Shown: positions 36,353 through 42,525 of the stretch, one piece after another
Numbering within the stretch: the first letter of the stretch is position 1
Layout of the letters: each line of letters opens with the position of its first letter
Source of the DNA: a virus
Length of the DNA stretch: 42,525 nt
IMG/VR virus record: IMGVR_UViG_3300036799_000099
Location: 1-42,525 of that record
Direction: 5' to 3' (one strand)
The notes under the pieces: generated by a model
The model's database searches: none
What the model saw: the letters and a program-made list of their open reading frames with translations, nothing else
Told to the model about the DNA's origin: nothing
Position numbers and translations under genes: made by a program

Positions 36353-36676
36353 ATGAGCGAATCGAGGCGAGCCGGCACCGCGCGCAAGACGCCGCGCACC
36401 TGCACAGGGATGATCGAGAGCGGTATGCAGGTCTACCGCTGTGGCCGCAACGCCACGAAGGCCAGCGGATTCAAGTGGTGCCCCCGCTGTACGCCGACGC
36501 CGCGCGTGGTCCGCGTCTGGCATTTCGATATCGGCGGTTTCCGCGATGGCGTCGAGCGCTACGACCGGAGTTTCGACGTCGAGGCCGGTGGCCCGAACGA
36601 AGCACGCGAGGCTGCCTACGCGCAGATGGTGCGTGACGAGTGGATCGAGGGCAGCACGCGCGGCGAGATCGTGTAA
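36353..36676 (+). CDS. Zinc-binding hypothetical protein, leaderless
   Basis: A 107-residue protein: a basic N-terminus (SESRRAGTARKTPRTCTGM), YRCGRNATKASGFKWCPRCT with paired cysteines, then a possible beta domain (VVRVWHFDIGGFRDGVERYD) and a helical end (NEAREAAYAQMVRDEW). Four Cys residues, including CPRC, suggest a zinc site. Translation probably begins at the mRNA 5' end. A terminator follows. Function unknown. Confidence 0.66.
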   Translation: MSESRRAGTARKTPRTCTGMIESGMQVYRCGRNATKASGFKWCPRCTPTPRVVRVWHFDIGGFRDGVERYDRSFDVEAGGPNEAREAAYAQMVRDEWIEGSTRGEIV

Positions 36677-36693
36677 AGACGCTCTCCGGTAAC

Positions 36694-36724
36694 GGGCTCG
36701 CATCTTCGGGTGCGGGCCCCTTTT
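36694..36724 (+). terminator. Rho-independent terminator
   Basis: GGGCTCGCA/TGCGGGCCC (one G-T pair), an 8-base loop, then CTTTT. It ends the rightward cluster before the converging leftward operon. Confidence 0.8.
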
Positions 36725-37509
36725 CATGCGGCCCGCTTCCGGTGTGAGAGCCAGCTGGCCACCACGTCGGCCACTTCGCCGAATCGGTACAGGTGGTGCC
36801 CTTGCCGGTCGGGTCCACGAGACAACACCCGGCCGCGCGAGACCCAGGAGTCGAACGTCCCGCGCGGCGGGCTTGTCTTCATGAGAGCACGGGACCACCC
36901 GAGCGCTGTAGTGGCTGTCACCAGCTGGTCCGCGGCGGCATCCAGCAATTCGGTCCGCCTTTCGTCGACGTCGTGCTCGGCCAGGCAGGCATCGCAGGAA
37001 GCCCGCTCGGCCTCGATCGGGGCGTACACGATCCGTGTGCAACCCTCGACGCCGCACGGACCGAGCACGACCAGCTCGGGCGGCCGGTCGATGGTCCGTC
37101 TGGCCATGGCTACCGCATCGGCGATCTCGTCGATGATCTTCTCGGCATCCTCGTCGAGCCGGATCGAATCAGCGTGTCGGCCGAGCCAGCGGGCGTGCCC
37201 GGCAGGATTTCGCCAGCTCAGGTAGATCGGGAGGTCGAGCCCGCGCGACGAGCTCAGTGCCGAGGCTTGGGCACGGAGCGTGTCACCGAGCACGTAGCGC
37301 GCTTCCGAGGCCGGCACGTGGTAGGGCAACTGTTCACCTCGACCTTCACTCGGAATGCCTAAACGATGTAACCGAGCGTAAGTAACCTCCAGCTGCACGA
37401 GCAGCTCGGGCACGGCGTCCAGGTCGGCGATCAGTCCGGCCAGGCAACCGGCACACACGAACGCGTTCGCGAGCGGCCGGGCGCAGCTGACACATTCGAC
37501 GGTGGTCAT
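36724..37509 (-). CDS. Zinc-finger and HTH protein
   Basis: A 261-residue protein of an actinophage type. The N-terminus is a zinc finger (VECVSCARPLANAFVCAGCL); a second cysteine cluster follows at about 150-176 (VLGPCGVEGCTRIVYAPIEA; ASCDACLAEHDV). The C-terminus has a predicted MerR-like wHTH (GTFDSWVSRGRVLSRGPDRQ, then GHHLYRFGEVADVVASWL). Zinc plus HTH architecture suggests a DNA-binding regulator or a replication accessory factor. It is the last gene of the leftward recombination operon; its ATG overlaps the stop of a tiny membrane gene. Its regulatory target is unknown. Confidence 0.75.
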   Translation of the reverse strand: MTTVECVSCARPLANAFVCAGCLAGLIADLDAVPELLVQLEVTYARLHRLGIPSEGRGEQLPYHVPASEARYVLGDTLRAQASALSSSRGLDLPIYLSWRNPAGHARWLGRHADSIRLDEDAEKIIDEIADAVAMARRTIDRPPELVVLGPCGVEGCTRIVYAPIEAERASCDACLAEHDVDERRTELLDAAADQLVTATTALGWSRALMKTSPPRGTFDSWVSRGRVLSRGPDRQGHHLYRFGEVADVVASWLSHRKRAA

Positions 37510-37604
37510 AGCCTCTCCCTGCGCTTGAGGTTGCGGACGGCCAACGAGTTGAGCAGCACGGCCAGCGCGAGAAGCGCTAGTAGGGCTTGTTCGGACCAGC
37601 TCAC
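37506..37604 (-). CDS. 32-residue membrane micro-protein
   Basis: A GTG at 37604 overlaps the stop of the RuvC-like gene (GTGA) and its own TGA overlaps the next ATG. The frame encodes one hydrophobic helix (EQALLALLALAVLLNSLAV) and a basic end (RNLKRRER). Perfect coupling on both sides and a membrane-like composition favour a real product. It also carries a stoperator-like motif. Confidence 0.6.
   Translation of the reverse strand: MSWSEQALLALLALAVLLNSLAVRNLKRRERL
37574..37586 (-). promoter_or_regulatory. Stoperator-like motif, two mismatches
   Basis: GCGCTAGTAGGGC on the plus strand, inside the micro-protein gene. Confidence 0.25.
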
Positions 37605-38224
37605 CGGCTCACCTCCCTTGCGATCGCGTCGCCGATGGAAAGCTGATGTGCGAGCTGTTGATCGAGCGGCCACTCAACGCGCGAGGCGGCGTCCGAGTGA
37701 CGGGTCAGCGCCGGGATCAGCCCGAGACGCTGAGCGGCCATCGACGCTAATGCCGCTGCGTCGCTCTCATTTGCATTCTGCGGGCCGGACAGCCCGCCCC
37801 CGGGGTCTTCCCCCGCAGAGCGCCACAGCGACTCCACAGAGGCGCTCACAGCCGCCTTGTCGGCGTTGCCGCGCCCGGTAGCCCACCGGCAGCGGACTGA
37901 GGGCGGACACACGGCCACCGGCACACACCGTCTGAGCAGGGCGGAGACGAGGAACCACCACAGGCCGTGCCGATCCAGCACGGACCCGCCGCGGGCCGCG
38001 TAGGCCGGCCCCTCGATCACCACCAGGTCGGCAGGCAAAGCCCAGTCGGTCACCGACCGGCTGATCACCTCCAGGCGGCGATGCCGATCGGGCAGCGGGT
38101 CGGCCCGGCGGCCGGAGGTAGCCACCGTGGAGGTTTCCAGCAGGGCCCCACTAACCCCGTCAGCGGTGACGCGGGCCAGGCCGGTTCCGGTCAGGGACGG
38201 GTCGATTCCGATCGCCGTGCTCAT
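37601..38224 (-). CDS. RuvC-like Holliday junction resolvase
   Basis: A 207-residue RNase H-fold nuclease. Acidic residues of the active site are visible: Asp8 in IGIDPSLTGTG, Glu71 in LVVIEGPAYAARG and Asp155 in NESDAAALA; HGLWWFLVSALLRRCVPVA and WATGRGNADKAAV also fit the family. It should resolve recombination or replication branches before packaging. Its ATG overlaps the previous stop, and it belongs to the recombination operon with RecT and the RecB/Cas4-like nuclease. Confidence 0.88.
   Translation of the reverse strand: MSTAIGIDPSLTGTGLARVTADGVSGALLETSTVATSGRRADPLPDRHRRLEVISRSVTDWALPADLVVIEGPAYAARGGSVLDRHGLWWFLVSALLRRCVPVAVCPPSVRCRWATGRGNADKAAVSASVESLWRSAGEDPGGGLSGPQNANESDAAALASMAAQRLGLIPALTRHSDAASRVEWPLDQQLAHQLSIGDAIAREVSR
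38145..38157 (+). promoter_or_regulatory. Stoperator-like motif, one mismatch
   Basis: GCCCCACTAACCC inside the RuvC-like gene. Confidence 0.35.
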
Positions 38225-38541
38225 GTGCGCGGCCAGCCGAGCTGCTGGGCGACCCAGGCCTTCATCTTGGCCCGGTGGATCGGCGAGGCCGGTGTGCCAC
38301 CGGCCGGCAGCGCGGGCCGGGAAGCGCGACGAGCGGCACGGATCCGGTCGGTGACGACCCCGGGCATGATGTAGGCGGTTTGCTCGGCATAGTGCCCGTG
38401 CACGGCGTTGCAGGCCTCATCGAAGGTCCACCGGCCGCGCTGAGCGGACTCGGTCCAAGCCGAGACCATGCCGCGGCCCACCTTGCGGTTGTCGTAGCTG
38501 GTCACCACGGCGAGCAGCTCTTTCACTTCGTTCTCGGTCAT
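38221..38541 (-). CDS. Small replication-associated protein, possible helicase-loader partner
   Basis: A 106-residue protein: ENEVKELLAVVTSYDNRKVG, RWTFDEACNAVHGHYAEQTA, then YIMPGVVTDRIRAARRA. This pattern (helical, ending in MP-x-V-x-D-x-IR) is common in actinobacterial phages next to O-like initiators. It may help load the host helicase, by analogy with lambda P, but the evidence is positional. It is coupled to the initiator gene by an ATGA overlap. Confidence 0.62.
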   Translation of the reverse strand: MTENEVKELLAVVTSYDNRKVGRGMVSAWTESAQRGRWTFDEACNAVHGHYAEQTAYIMPGVVTDRIRAARRASRPALPAGGTPASPIHRAKMKAWVAQQLGWPRT

Positions 38542-39431
38542 GCGATCTCACCCGGGGCATCCCGGTCGGATCGGGCTTCACGCAGTAGTCGGGCGATCGT
38601 TTGATCAGCGGCGTTTGCGAACTGTTCGGGCTCACGATCGGGCCCGCGCCGTCGACACCACTCGGCCTCCCGGCGCATCCATCGCCGCCACTCGGCCGAC
38701 CAGTCGGCGACGGTCACCCGTGGTCGGGCCCGGTAGTAGTCGATGAACTTCGCCGTGGCCGAGCGCACGTCGACGGTCGGCACTTGCGCCGCGGCCCATG
38801 CCCAGTCCGCTTCGGTCAGCGTCCAGTCGGGCGGCAGCGAATGTTCTCTCGGGATCGGGCTACTAGCGGTATCCGGGGGCGGGGTCTTTTTGAGTTCGGT
38901 CCAATCCGCGGGGATGTCGAGCGAGGCCTCGCGCGCGCGCCCGCGCGCGGCCCGTGCTTCTACGTCAGTAGAAGTACTACTCGGGGACGGGGACGGGGTT
39001 CCGTTTTGCTTGCGTTTTGCTTTAGCACTTGCTTCGTCGTTTGCTTCACCGCGTGCGGACTCGATCCGGCGCACGGAAGCGGCCTTCCGGCGGCGAACCT
39101 GGCCGCTGACCAGGCCTCCCTTTCGTCCGGCCTCCGCTCGCTTGCGTCGCAACTCGCGTTGAGCGTCGGACGGTGGTTGGTAATCAGCCCAGTCGTGGAA
39201 CACGAAGCCGCCACGCTCGTCGTCTCGATGCCACAAGCCGGCTTCAAGCAAAGCGGAAGCACTTGCTTCGGAGTCCTCACAGAGCCGCGGCAGCACCTGG
39301 TCAGGCACGAAGCCATCGGTTAAATGAGCGCATGACCAGGCGCCGGCCAGCGTCCAGAGGCCTATCGCTGCAGGTCCGGCGGCAACCATCTTCGGGTGCT
39401 GAACTACCGAGTCGTCGACCTTGAACCACAT
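38538..39431 (-). CDS. O-like replication initiator
   Basis: A 297-residue protein. Residues 1-85 form a winged-helix-like domain (WFKVDDSVVQHPKMVAAGPA; AIGLWTLAGAWSCAHLTDGF; GGFVFHDWADYQPPSDAQRE), the opening typical of phage initiators. A low-complexity basic middle (KRAEAGRKGGLVSGQVRRRK) is encoded by an AAGCAA-repeat DNA segment. The C-terminal domain (DWTLTEADWAWAAAQVP; SATAKFIDYYRAR; WSAEWRRWMRREAEWCRRR) is common in these proteins and may contact the replication machinery. Like lambda O, the gene contains candidate binding repeats. It lies in the recombination operon. Confidence 0.82.
   Translation of the reverse strand: MWFKVDDSVVQHPKMVAAGPAAIGLWTLAGAWSCAHLTDGFVPDQVLPRLCEDSEASASALLEAGLWHRDDERGGFVFHDWADYQPPSDAQRELRRKRAEAGRKGGLVSGQVRRRKAASVRRIESARGEANDEASAKAKRKQNGTPSPSPSSTSTDVEARAARGRAREASLDIPADWTELKKTPPPDTASSPIPREHSLPPDWTLTEADWAWAAAQVPTVDVRSATAKFIDYYRARPRVTVADWSAEWRRWMRREAEWCRRRGPDREPEQFANAADQTIARLLREARSDRDAPGEIA
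39003..39050 (-). repeat. AAGCAA-type iteron array in the initiator gene
   Basis: The minus strand reads GAAGCAAACGACGAAGCAAG and continues with TGCTAAAGCAAAACGCAAGC. About five AAGCAA units recur in 48 bases, locally AT-richer than its surroundings and inside the initiator coding region, as in the lambda origin. Confidence 0.65.
39256..39269. repeat. GAAGCA-NN-TGCTTC palindrome, copy 1
   Basis: GAAGCACTTGCTTC inside the initiator gene, encoding EASA-type residues with codons (AGT, GCA) uncommon here. Confidence 0.7.
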
Positions 39432-39434
39432 GCT

Positions 39435-40574
39435 TCACCCGCTTTCGTCGTCGTCGGCCGTGGCACCTGCCGAAGCACTTGCTTCGTTGCTGTCTTCCTC
39501 GTGGTCTTCGGCTTCTTCTTGCTCGGCTTCGTAGGCGAGCGTGATCAGCGACTCGCCAGCATCGGCGGAGGTCGACGCGTTGCGGACGACGGTCGCCACG
39601 GTGTCGATCAGCACGCCGGCCTCGCGCTTCGTGAGCTCTCGTGAGCTGGTCAGCTCCGGCCGTCGGCCGATCGAACGGGCCACCCGCAGCCGCTTCTCGC
39701 GGTCGTCGAGGTCAGCGGACGAAAACAGGGCATGGATGTAGCGCAGCTGCGCATCGCTGGCGGGCTCGTGCCACTCATCCATCGGCGGCATGTCCGGCGG
39801 CTTCGCGTCCTCCGGGTCAGCGGAAGCACCCTCGGAAGCACTTGCTTCGCCTTGTTCACCGGGCAGTGGCGGCCCGGCCGGCTGCTCCGACTCGGAAGCA
39901 TCCTCGGAAGCATTTGCTTCGCCTGAGGCTCGCTCGGCTTGTGCCCTGACTGGAGTAGTCCGGCGCACCTTTCGTGACGGCGCAGCCTCCGCCGGCCCCG
40001 TGTCGTCGGCATCGTCGCTGGCTTCCTCGACCAGCTGTGCGGACATACCGGCCAGGCAATCTGCGAATTGCAACCTCGCAAGCTCACCTGAGCACCGGGC
40101 TTGAAGCATCCGTCTTGGGTGCTTCTGCCAGTTCTGCCTGCCGTTGATCCGGGCCCGCCGGGCGTCCTCCATCGACCAGGTGACCGTCGTCCACTCGTGC
40201 TCACCACGTCGGCGACCGGACAACACGCAGCGCTGAGCGGTGATCTCTCGCCAGCGCAGCTGATGACCGTGGGCCAGGATCAGGGCACGGGCCATCTCGG
40301 CTGAGAGCGCTGGCCGACCCTCGACCACGTGCACATGCTGCAAGGCAGCCATCGGCCCGATCCGGAGCTCACGGCCGGCCAGGATGGCTGCGCTGACCGC
40401 CGCGGGGTTGTCCCGTAGGGAGCTCGGCACGAACTCCGTAGAGGCGATCTCACGGGCGATCGAGGCGGCCGCTTCCAAGGCAGGCAACCACTCCCGAAAG
40501 TCGGCGGCGGGCATACCGGCCGCTGGTGGCGTGGTAGCCGGATCGGCTGGGTCATAGCGTTCGAGTTCGCTCAT
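39435..40574 (-). CDS. RecT-like single-strand annealing protein
   Basis: A 379-residue protein. Residues 30-185 are the RecT core: EIASTEFVPSSLRDNPAAVS, AAILAGRELRIGPMAALQHV, HVVEGRPALSAEMARALILA, WTTVTWSMEDARRARINGRQ and NWQKHPRRMLQARCSGELAR. The middle is acidic with repeated EASASEG-type peptides, encoded by the palindromic DNA repeats. The last 110 residues (DAQLRYIHALFSSADLDDRE; LTKREAGVLIDTVATVVR) form a small helical domain seen C-terminal to some actinobacterial RecT proteins. RecT anneals single strands and works with a RecE/RecB-type nuclease, here the upstream gene. Confidence 0.92.
   Translation of the reverse strand: MSELERYDPADPATTPPAAGMPAADFREWLPALEAAASIAREIASTEFVPSSLRDNPAAVSAAILAGRELRIGPMAALQHVHVVEGRPALSAEMARALILAHGHQLRWREITAQRCVLSGRRRGEHEWTTVTWSMEDARRARINGRQNWQKHPRRMLQARCSGELARLQFADCLAGMSAQLVEEASDDADDTGPAEAAPSRKVRRTTPVRAQAERASGEANASEDASESEQPAGPPLPGEQGEASASEGASADPEDAKPPDMPPMDEWHEPASDAQLRYIHALFSSADLDDREKRLRVARSIGRRPELTSSRELTKREAGVLIDTVATVVRNASTSADAGESLITLAYEAEQEEAEDHEEDSNEASASAGATADDDESG
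39472..39485. repeat. GAAGCA-NN-TGCTTC palindrome, copy 2
   Basis: GAAGCACTTGCTTC inside the RecT-like gene near its 3' end. Confidence 0.7.
39835..39848. repeat. GAAGCA-NN-TGCTTC palindrome, copy 3
   Basis: GAAGCACTTGCTTC inside the RecT-like gene; a GGAAGCA half-site lies 12 bp before it. Confidence 0.7.
39907..39920. repeat. GAAGCA-NN-TGCTTC palindrome, copy 4
   Basis: GAAGCATTTGCTTC inside the RecT-like gene; another GGAAGCA half-site lies just upstream. Confidence 0.7.
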
Positions 40575-41320
40575 GCCGCCTCCCTTCGCGGCGGGTCGAG
40601 TGGCTCGCCGACCAGGTCACGGCCGATCTCGCCGAACTCGGCCACTTGCTGGCAGTAGAGGAAATACCGGTGCTCGGCCCGGCCGGCCTCGACCGGCACG
40701 AGTGCCGCACCCTCAGCGGTCACGTGCACGACGCCGCACCGGTCGACCTCCGGCAGCTCGTCCCCGTACCGGTAGGCGGCCAGCTGCAGGGCGGTCTCGG
40801 GGAACACCCCTGACTGGGTCGTCTTGATATCGAGGAGCCAGCGCTCGATGCCGTGCTCGGTGGTCAGGTCGGCGATCAGATCGAGCGTGCCGGCGTAGCC
40901 GTGCTCATAGGAGACGGCCATGGCCTCGACCAGCACGGGCTGTACCTGCCAGGCATCGAGGAAATCGCGATAGGCCTCGACATGCCCGGCCAGCTCGTCG
41001 GGTACCTCGACCTCGCTGCCACTGACGAGCTGCTCGGCAAGCCGGTGGACCTCCGTGCCCCGTTTGGCCGCGGCATCCCGGCTGGCGAATCGGCTGCGCT
41101 GCAGGTCACGCAGCCTCTTAGAGGGGGAGAGCGTAGCGAGCTCGTCCCAATTGTCGAGTGCGTATTCAGCGGTGGTGTTGGCTGCCCAGGCGATCAACGC
41201 TGGCTTGGGTAGCCCGTCATTCAAGATCGTTGTCACGCCGGGCACGCGGCGTCCGTCCGCATCGACGTATCGATGCCCGCGGCCGGCCTTGCGACGCTGG
41301 ACTGGTGGTGTCGGTTTCAC
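40571..41320 (-). CDS. Cas4/RecB-like PD-(D/E)XK exonuclease
   Basis: A 249-residue nuclease expected to resect DNA ends for the RecT protein. An early helix-turn region (GVTTILNDGLPKPALIAWAA) is typical of the family, then the active site: HRLAEQLVSG, YEHGYAGTLDLIADL with the metal-binding Asp, RWLLDIKTTQSG with Asp-x-Lys, and QLAAYRYGDEL with the Gln-x3-Tyr motif. No CxxC iron-sulfur cysteine cluster of Cas4 is seen, so it is closer to phage RecB-like nucleases. It starts with GTG at 41320, overlapping the previous stop (GTGA), and its stop overlaps the RecT start. Confidence 0.9.
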   Translation of the reverse strand: MKPTPPVQRRKAGRGHRYVDADGRRVPGVTTILNDGLPKPALIAWAANTTAEYALDNWDELATLSPSKRLRDLQRSRFASRDAAAKRGTEVHRLAEQLVSGSEVEVPDELAGHVEAYRDFLDAWQVQPVLVEAMAVSYEHGYAGTLDLIADLTTEHGIERWLLDIKTTQSGVFPETALQLAAYRYGDELPEVDRCGVVHVTAEGAALVPVEAGRAEHRYFLYCQQVAEFGEIGRDLVGEPLDPPRREAA

Positions 41321-41493
41321 CGCATGATCGCTCTCCCGAATTCTGCGAGGTTCTGGTCACTCATTCCGCACGTGCGGCGGATGGCCGGGTCGTGGCGGTC
41401 GTAGTGAAAAACCAGACGTCCGGTTTTTACGGAGACCTGAATTCTTCGCCGGCCGCATCGGGGACACGTCACCTGATTAGCTGATTGCGTCAT
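41317..41493 (-). CDS. 58-residue zinc-ribbon protein
   Basis: The ATG at 41493 overlaps the end of the upstream membrane gene, and the TGA overlaps the nuclease start. The protein reads TCPRCGRRRIQVSVKTGRLV, then FHYDRHDPAIRRTCGMSDQN. CPRCG and RRTCG form a likely zinc ribbon. The FHYDRHDP turn is common in small actinophage proteins. GGCAGGGA before the ATG is a weak ribosome site, so coupling to the upstream gene is likely. Confidence 0.7.
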   Translation of the reverse strand: MTQSANQVTCPRCGRRRIQVSVKTGRLVFHYDRHDPAIRRTCGMSDQNLAEFGRAIMR

Positions 41494-41668
41494 TCCCTGC
41501 CTCGGTTTCTTCGGGCACCGATGGCCGCTCGACGTGGCGCGGCCGCCGATGCCGTCCCTTGGTTCGGTAACCGGCCCTACCTGATATCCAGAGCACGAGC
41601 AGCGCGGCGAGCGCGAGGCCGAGCACGGAGCAGACCAGGGTCGCGAGACCGATCAGTACGGCGGTCAT
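41477..41668 (-). CDS. Small membrane protein with basic tail
   Basis: A 63-residue protein: one long or two short hydrophobic helices (TAVLIGLATLVCSVLGLALA, then ALLVLWISG) and a basic segment (YRTKGRHRRPRHVER). It is the first gene of the leftward recombination operon, and its stop overlaps the zinc-ribbon gene. The ribosome site is weak. The 228 bases upstream hold TTGACA-like sequence, but no convincing promoter could be assigned. Unknown function. Confidence 0.55.
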   Translation of the reverse strand: MTAVLIGLATLVCSVLGLALAALLVLWISGRAGYRTKGRHRRPRHVERPSVPEETEAGNDAIS

Positions 41669-41850
41669 TCGCGGGGTCCGGGCGAATTGACGCTGTCAAC
41701 CATCTGCGCAATTTTGAGCATGGCCGACACGGTAGAGACGCATCTTGTCACCTACCACCGACGGGAAACAGTAACTCCGCATGGAAGAATCAGCAGCGAG
41801 GTGGCATACCGGATTCGGTCGAGCACATTCCGCAAGACTTGAACATGCAT

Positions 41851-41881
41851 AAAGAAAGCGGCCCCGGAAATCCGGGGCCGC
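41851..41881 (-). terminator. Terminator of the GH172-like gene
   Basis: On the minus strand GCGGCCCCGGA/TCCGGGGCCGC, 11 bp perfect with a 2-base loop, then TTTCTTT. It isolates the acidic/GH172-like pair from the recombination operon downstream. Confidence 0.85.
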
Positions 41882-41896
41882 TGTTACGAAATGGTT

Positions 41897-42525
41897 TCAG
41901 CTAACGCTGTAGTAAAGCACGCACCACACGAACCGATCGCCGGTCGTGCAGACGGGCTCGGTGAAGGCCTGCATCGTCATCGAGCGCTGGAAGGGCACGC
42001 CTCCCCACTTGCTCCACAGGTCCGTAGCCATGCCGGTGGCGTGCGGCTGCTGCGCTGGCTTGTCGGTGCCCACGTAGCTATGGAAGCTCGTGTTGAAGTC
42101 GCGCCACCCGTTGAAATACCAGGCCGAGTCGTACCAGTCCTCGGTGCCGGTGGCCTGGATCGAGGGCACGTTCTCGCCGTCGATGTAGAACCCGAAGTTT
42201 CGCTCCAGCCACGAGTCCGAGTTGTCCGATCCTGGCGTGATCTGCGCGGCATCGATGCCGCCGACCTGCGAGTGATAGACCACGCTGCCGGGCCCGCCCG
42301 TGGTCTCGGCCAGCGTGGTCACGTCGCTGGCTTGCCGGGTCACGGCCTGATCGAGCCAGCGCGCACCCGAGCACCGGAGCCGCTGGCCGGACGCCTCGTC
42401 CGTCGCGGTGAGCTCATAGGTCACCATCGAGAACATCCAGGCCGTCTGGTTCGAGCTCGGGTTGTAGTAGACCATCCGAATGTGATCACCGAACGGCATC
42501 GGGAAGGTGATCAGAAAGCCCTGGT
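41897..42525 (-). CDS. GH172/DUF2961-like protein, C-terminal part (gene crosses the join)
   Basis: This is the 3' part of the 317-residue protein that starts at 452. Residues 209-246 hold the family core: SDSWLERNFGFYIDGE, then PSIQATGTEDW. Two glutamates, E216 in WLERN and E237 in TGTED, are 21 residues apart. From memory this is the spacing of the nucleophile and acid/base pair in the characterised GH172 enzyme, so the site looks intact. The family suggests a fructofuranosidase or D-arabinofuranosidase; the substrate cannot be told from sequence. The protein ends in a hydrophobic strand and a terminator follows at 41858-41881. The family assignment is firm; the role in the phage life cycle is inference. 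Confidence 0.85.
   Translation of the reverse strand, partial: QGFLITFPMPFGDHIRMVYYNPSSNQTAWMFSMVTYELTATDEASGQRLRCSGARWLDQAVTRQASDVTTLAETTGGPGSVVYHSQVGGIDAAQITPGSDNSDSWLERNFGFYIDGENVPSIQATGTEDWYDSAWYFNGWRDFNTSFHSYVGTDKPAQQPHATGMATDLWSKWGGVPFQRSMTMQAFTEPVCTTGDRFVWCVLYYSVS
42399..42525. repeat. Right copy of 127-bp terminal direct repeat
   Basis: Same 127 bases as positions 1-127. Removing one copy gives a circle of about 42,398 bp. Confidence 0.95.

Noticed and set aside
38925-38960. Alternating CGCGCG stretch as a Z-DNA or regulatory site
   Set aside because: It encodes an Arg/Ala run in the initiator gene and is explained by codon use in GC-rich DNA.
1-42525. Integrase, excisionase, attachment core and tRNA genes
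   Set aside because: Looked for and not found by eye; no tyrosine or serine recombinase motifs and no convincing tRNA cloverleaf. The small HTH protein at 4199 is too short to be a recombinase.

Overview
The window looks like one complete circular genome of a temperate, phage-plasmid-like actinobacterial siphophage. The first and last 127 bases are identical, so the unique circle is about 42,398 bp and one gene runs across the join. High GC, TTG/GTG starts, a WhiB-like protein, TANNNT leaderless promoters and actinophage-type gene families place the host in Actinomycetota. A GH172-like (DUF2961) protein hints at, but does not prove, a host with an arabinan-containing wall. No integrase, excisionase or attachment site was recognised, which fits extrachromosomal maintenance.

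Layout. (1) About 600-4500: an AT-rich, repeat-flanked candidate origin, an SF3/D5-type helicase, a prim-pol and a small HTH protein, leftward. (2) About 4579-8876, rightward: a small basic protein, a WhiB-like protein, a membrane protein with a C-terminal HTH that carries about 24 copies of a 9-bp motif, and an FtsK/TraB-type DNA translocase. This set is typical of actinobacterial transfer plasmids rather than phages. (3) 9124-27318, leftward: the full virion and lysis set in reverse order: holin-like protein, GH25 lysin, tail tip genes, Dit, tape measure with a transglycosylase-like domain, frameshifted tail chaperones, major tail protein, neck proteins, major capsid, protease, portal-MuF fusion. 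(4) 27622-29335, rightward: a zinc-ribbon protein, a membrane-anchored transglycosylase and two related small membrane proteins. (5) 29379-32259, leftward: terminases and HNH endonuclease. (6) 32584-36676, rightward: small accessory genes including a compact C5 DNA methyltransferase. (7) 36724-41668, leftward: HTH protein, RuvC-like resolvase, O-like initiator, RecT, Cas4/RecB-like nuclease and small zinc or membrane proteins. (8) Across the join, leftward: a small acidic protein and a GH172-like protein with its own terminator.

Regulation. Four overlapping signal families recur. A CACCGATAGGAGC-type element precedes at least seven genes and resembles the start-associated sequences of cluster K mycobacteriophages; several copies follow a strong hairpin. 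A dispersed 13-bp motif, GCCCTACTAACCC, occurs about ten times, only in or beside the leftward genes, and resembles stoperators. A palindrome, GTCTAG-N3-CTAGAC, sits at promoters of the right-hand accessory genes, some of which look leaderless. Repeat arrays lie in or next to replication and transfer genes.

The most unusual parts are the membrane-HTH/TraB pair, whose repeat motif is read in all three frames and so appears selected as DNA; two separate sets of replication genes, each with its own repeats; and the GH172-like cargo gene outside the tail module.
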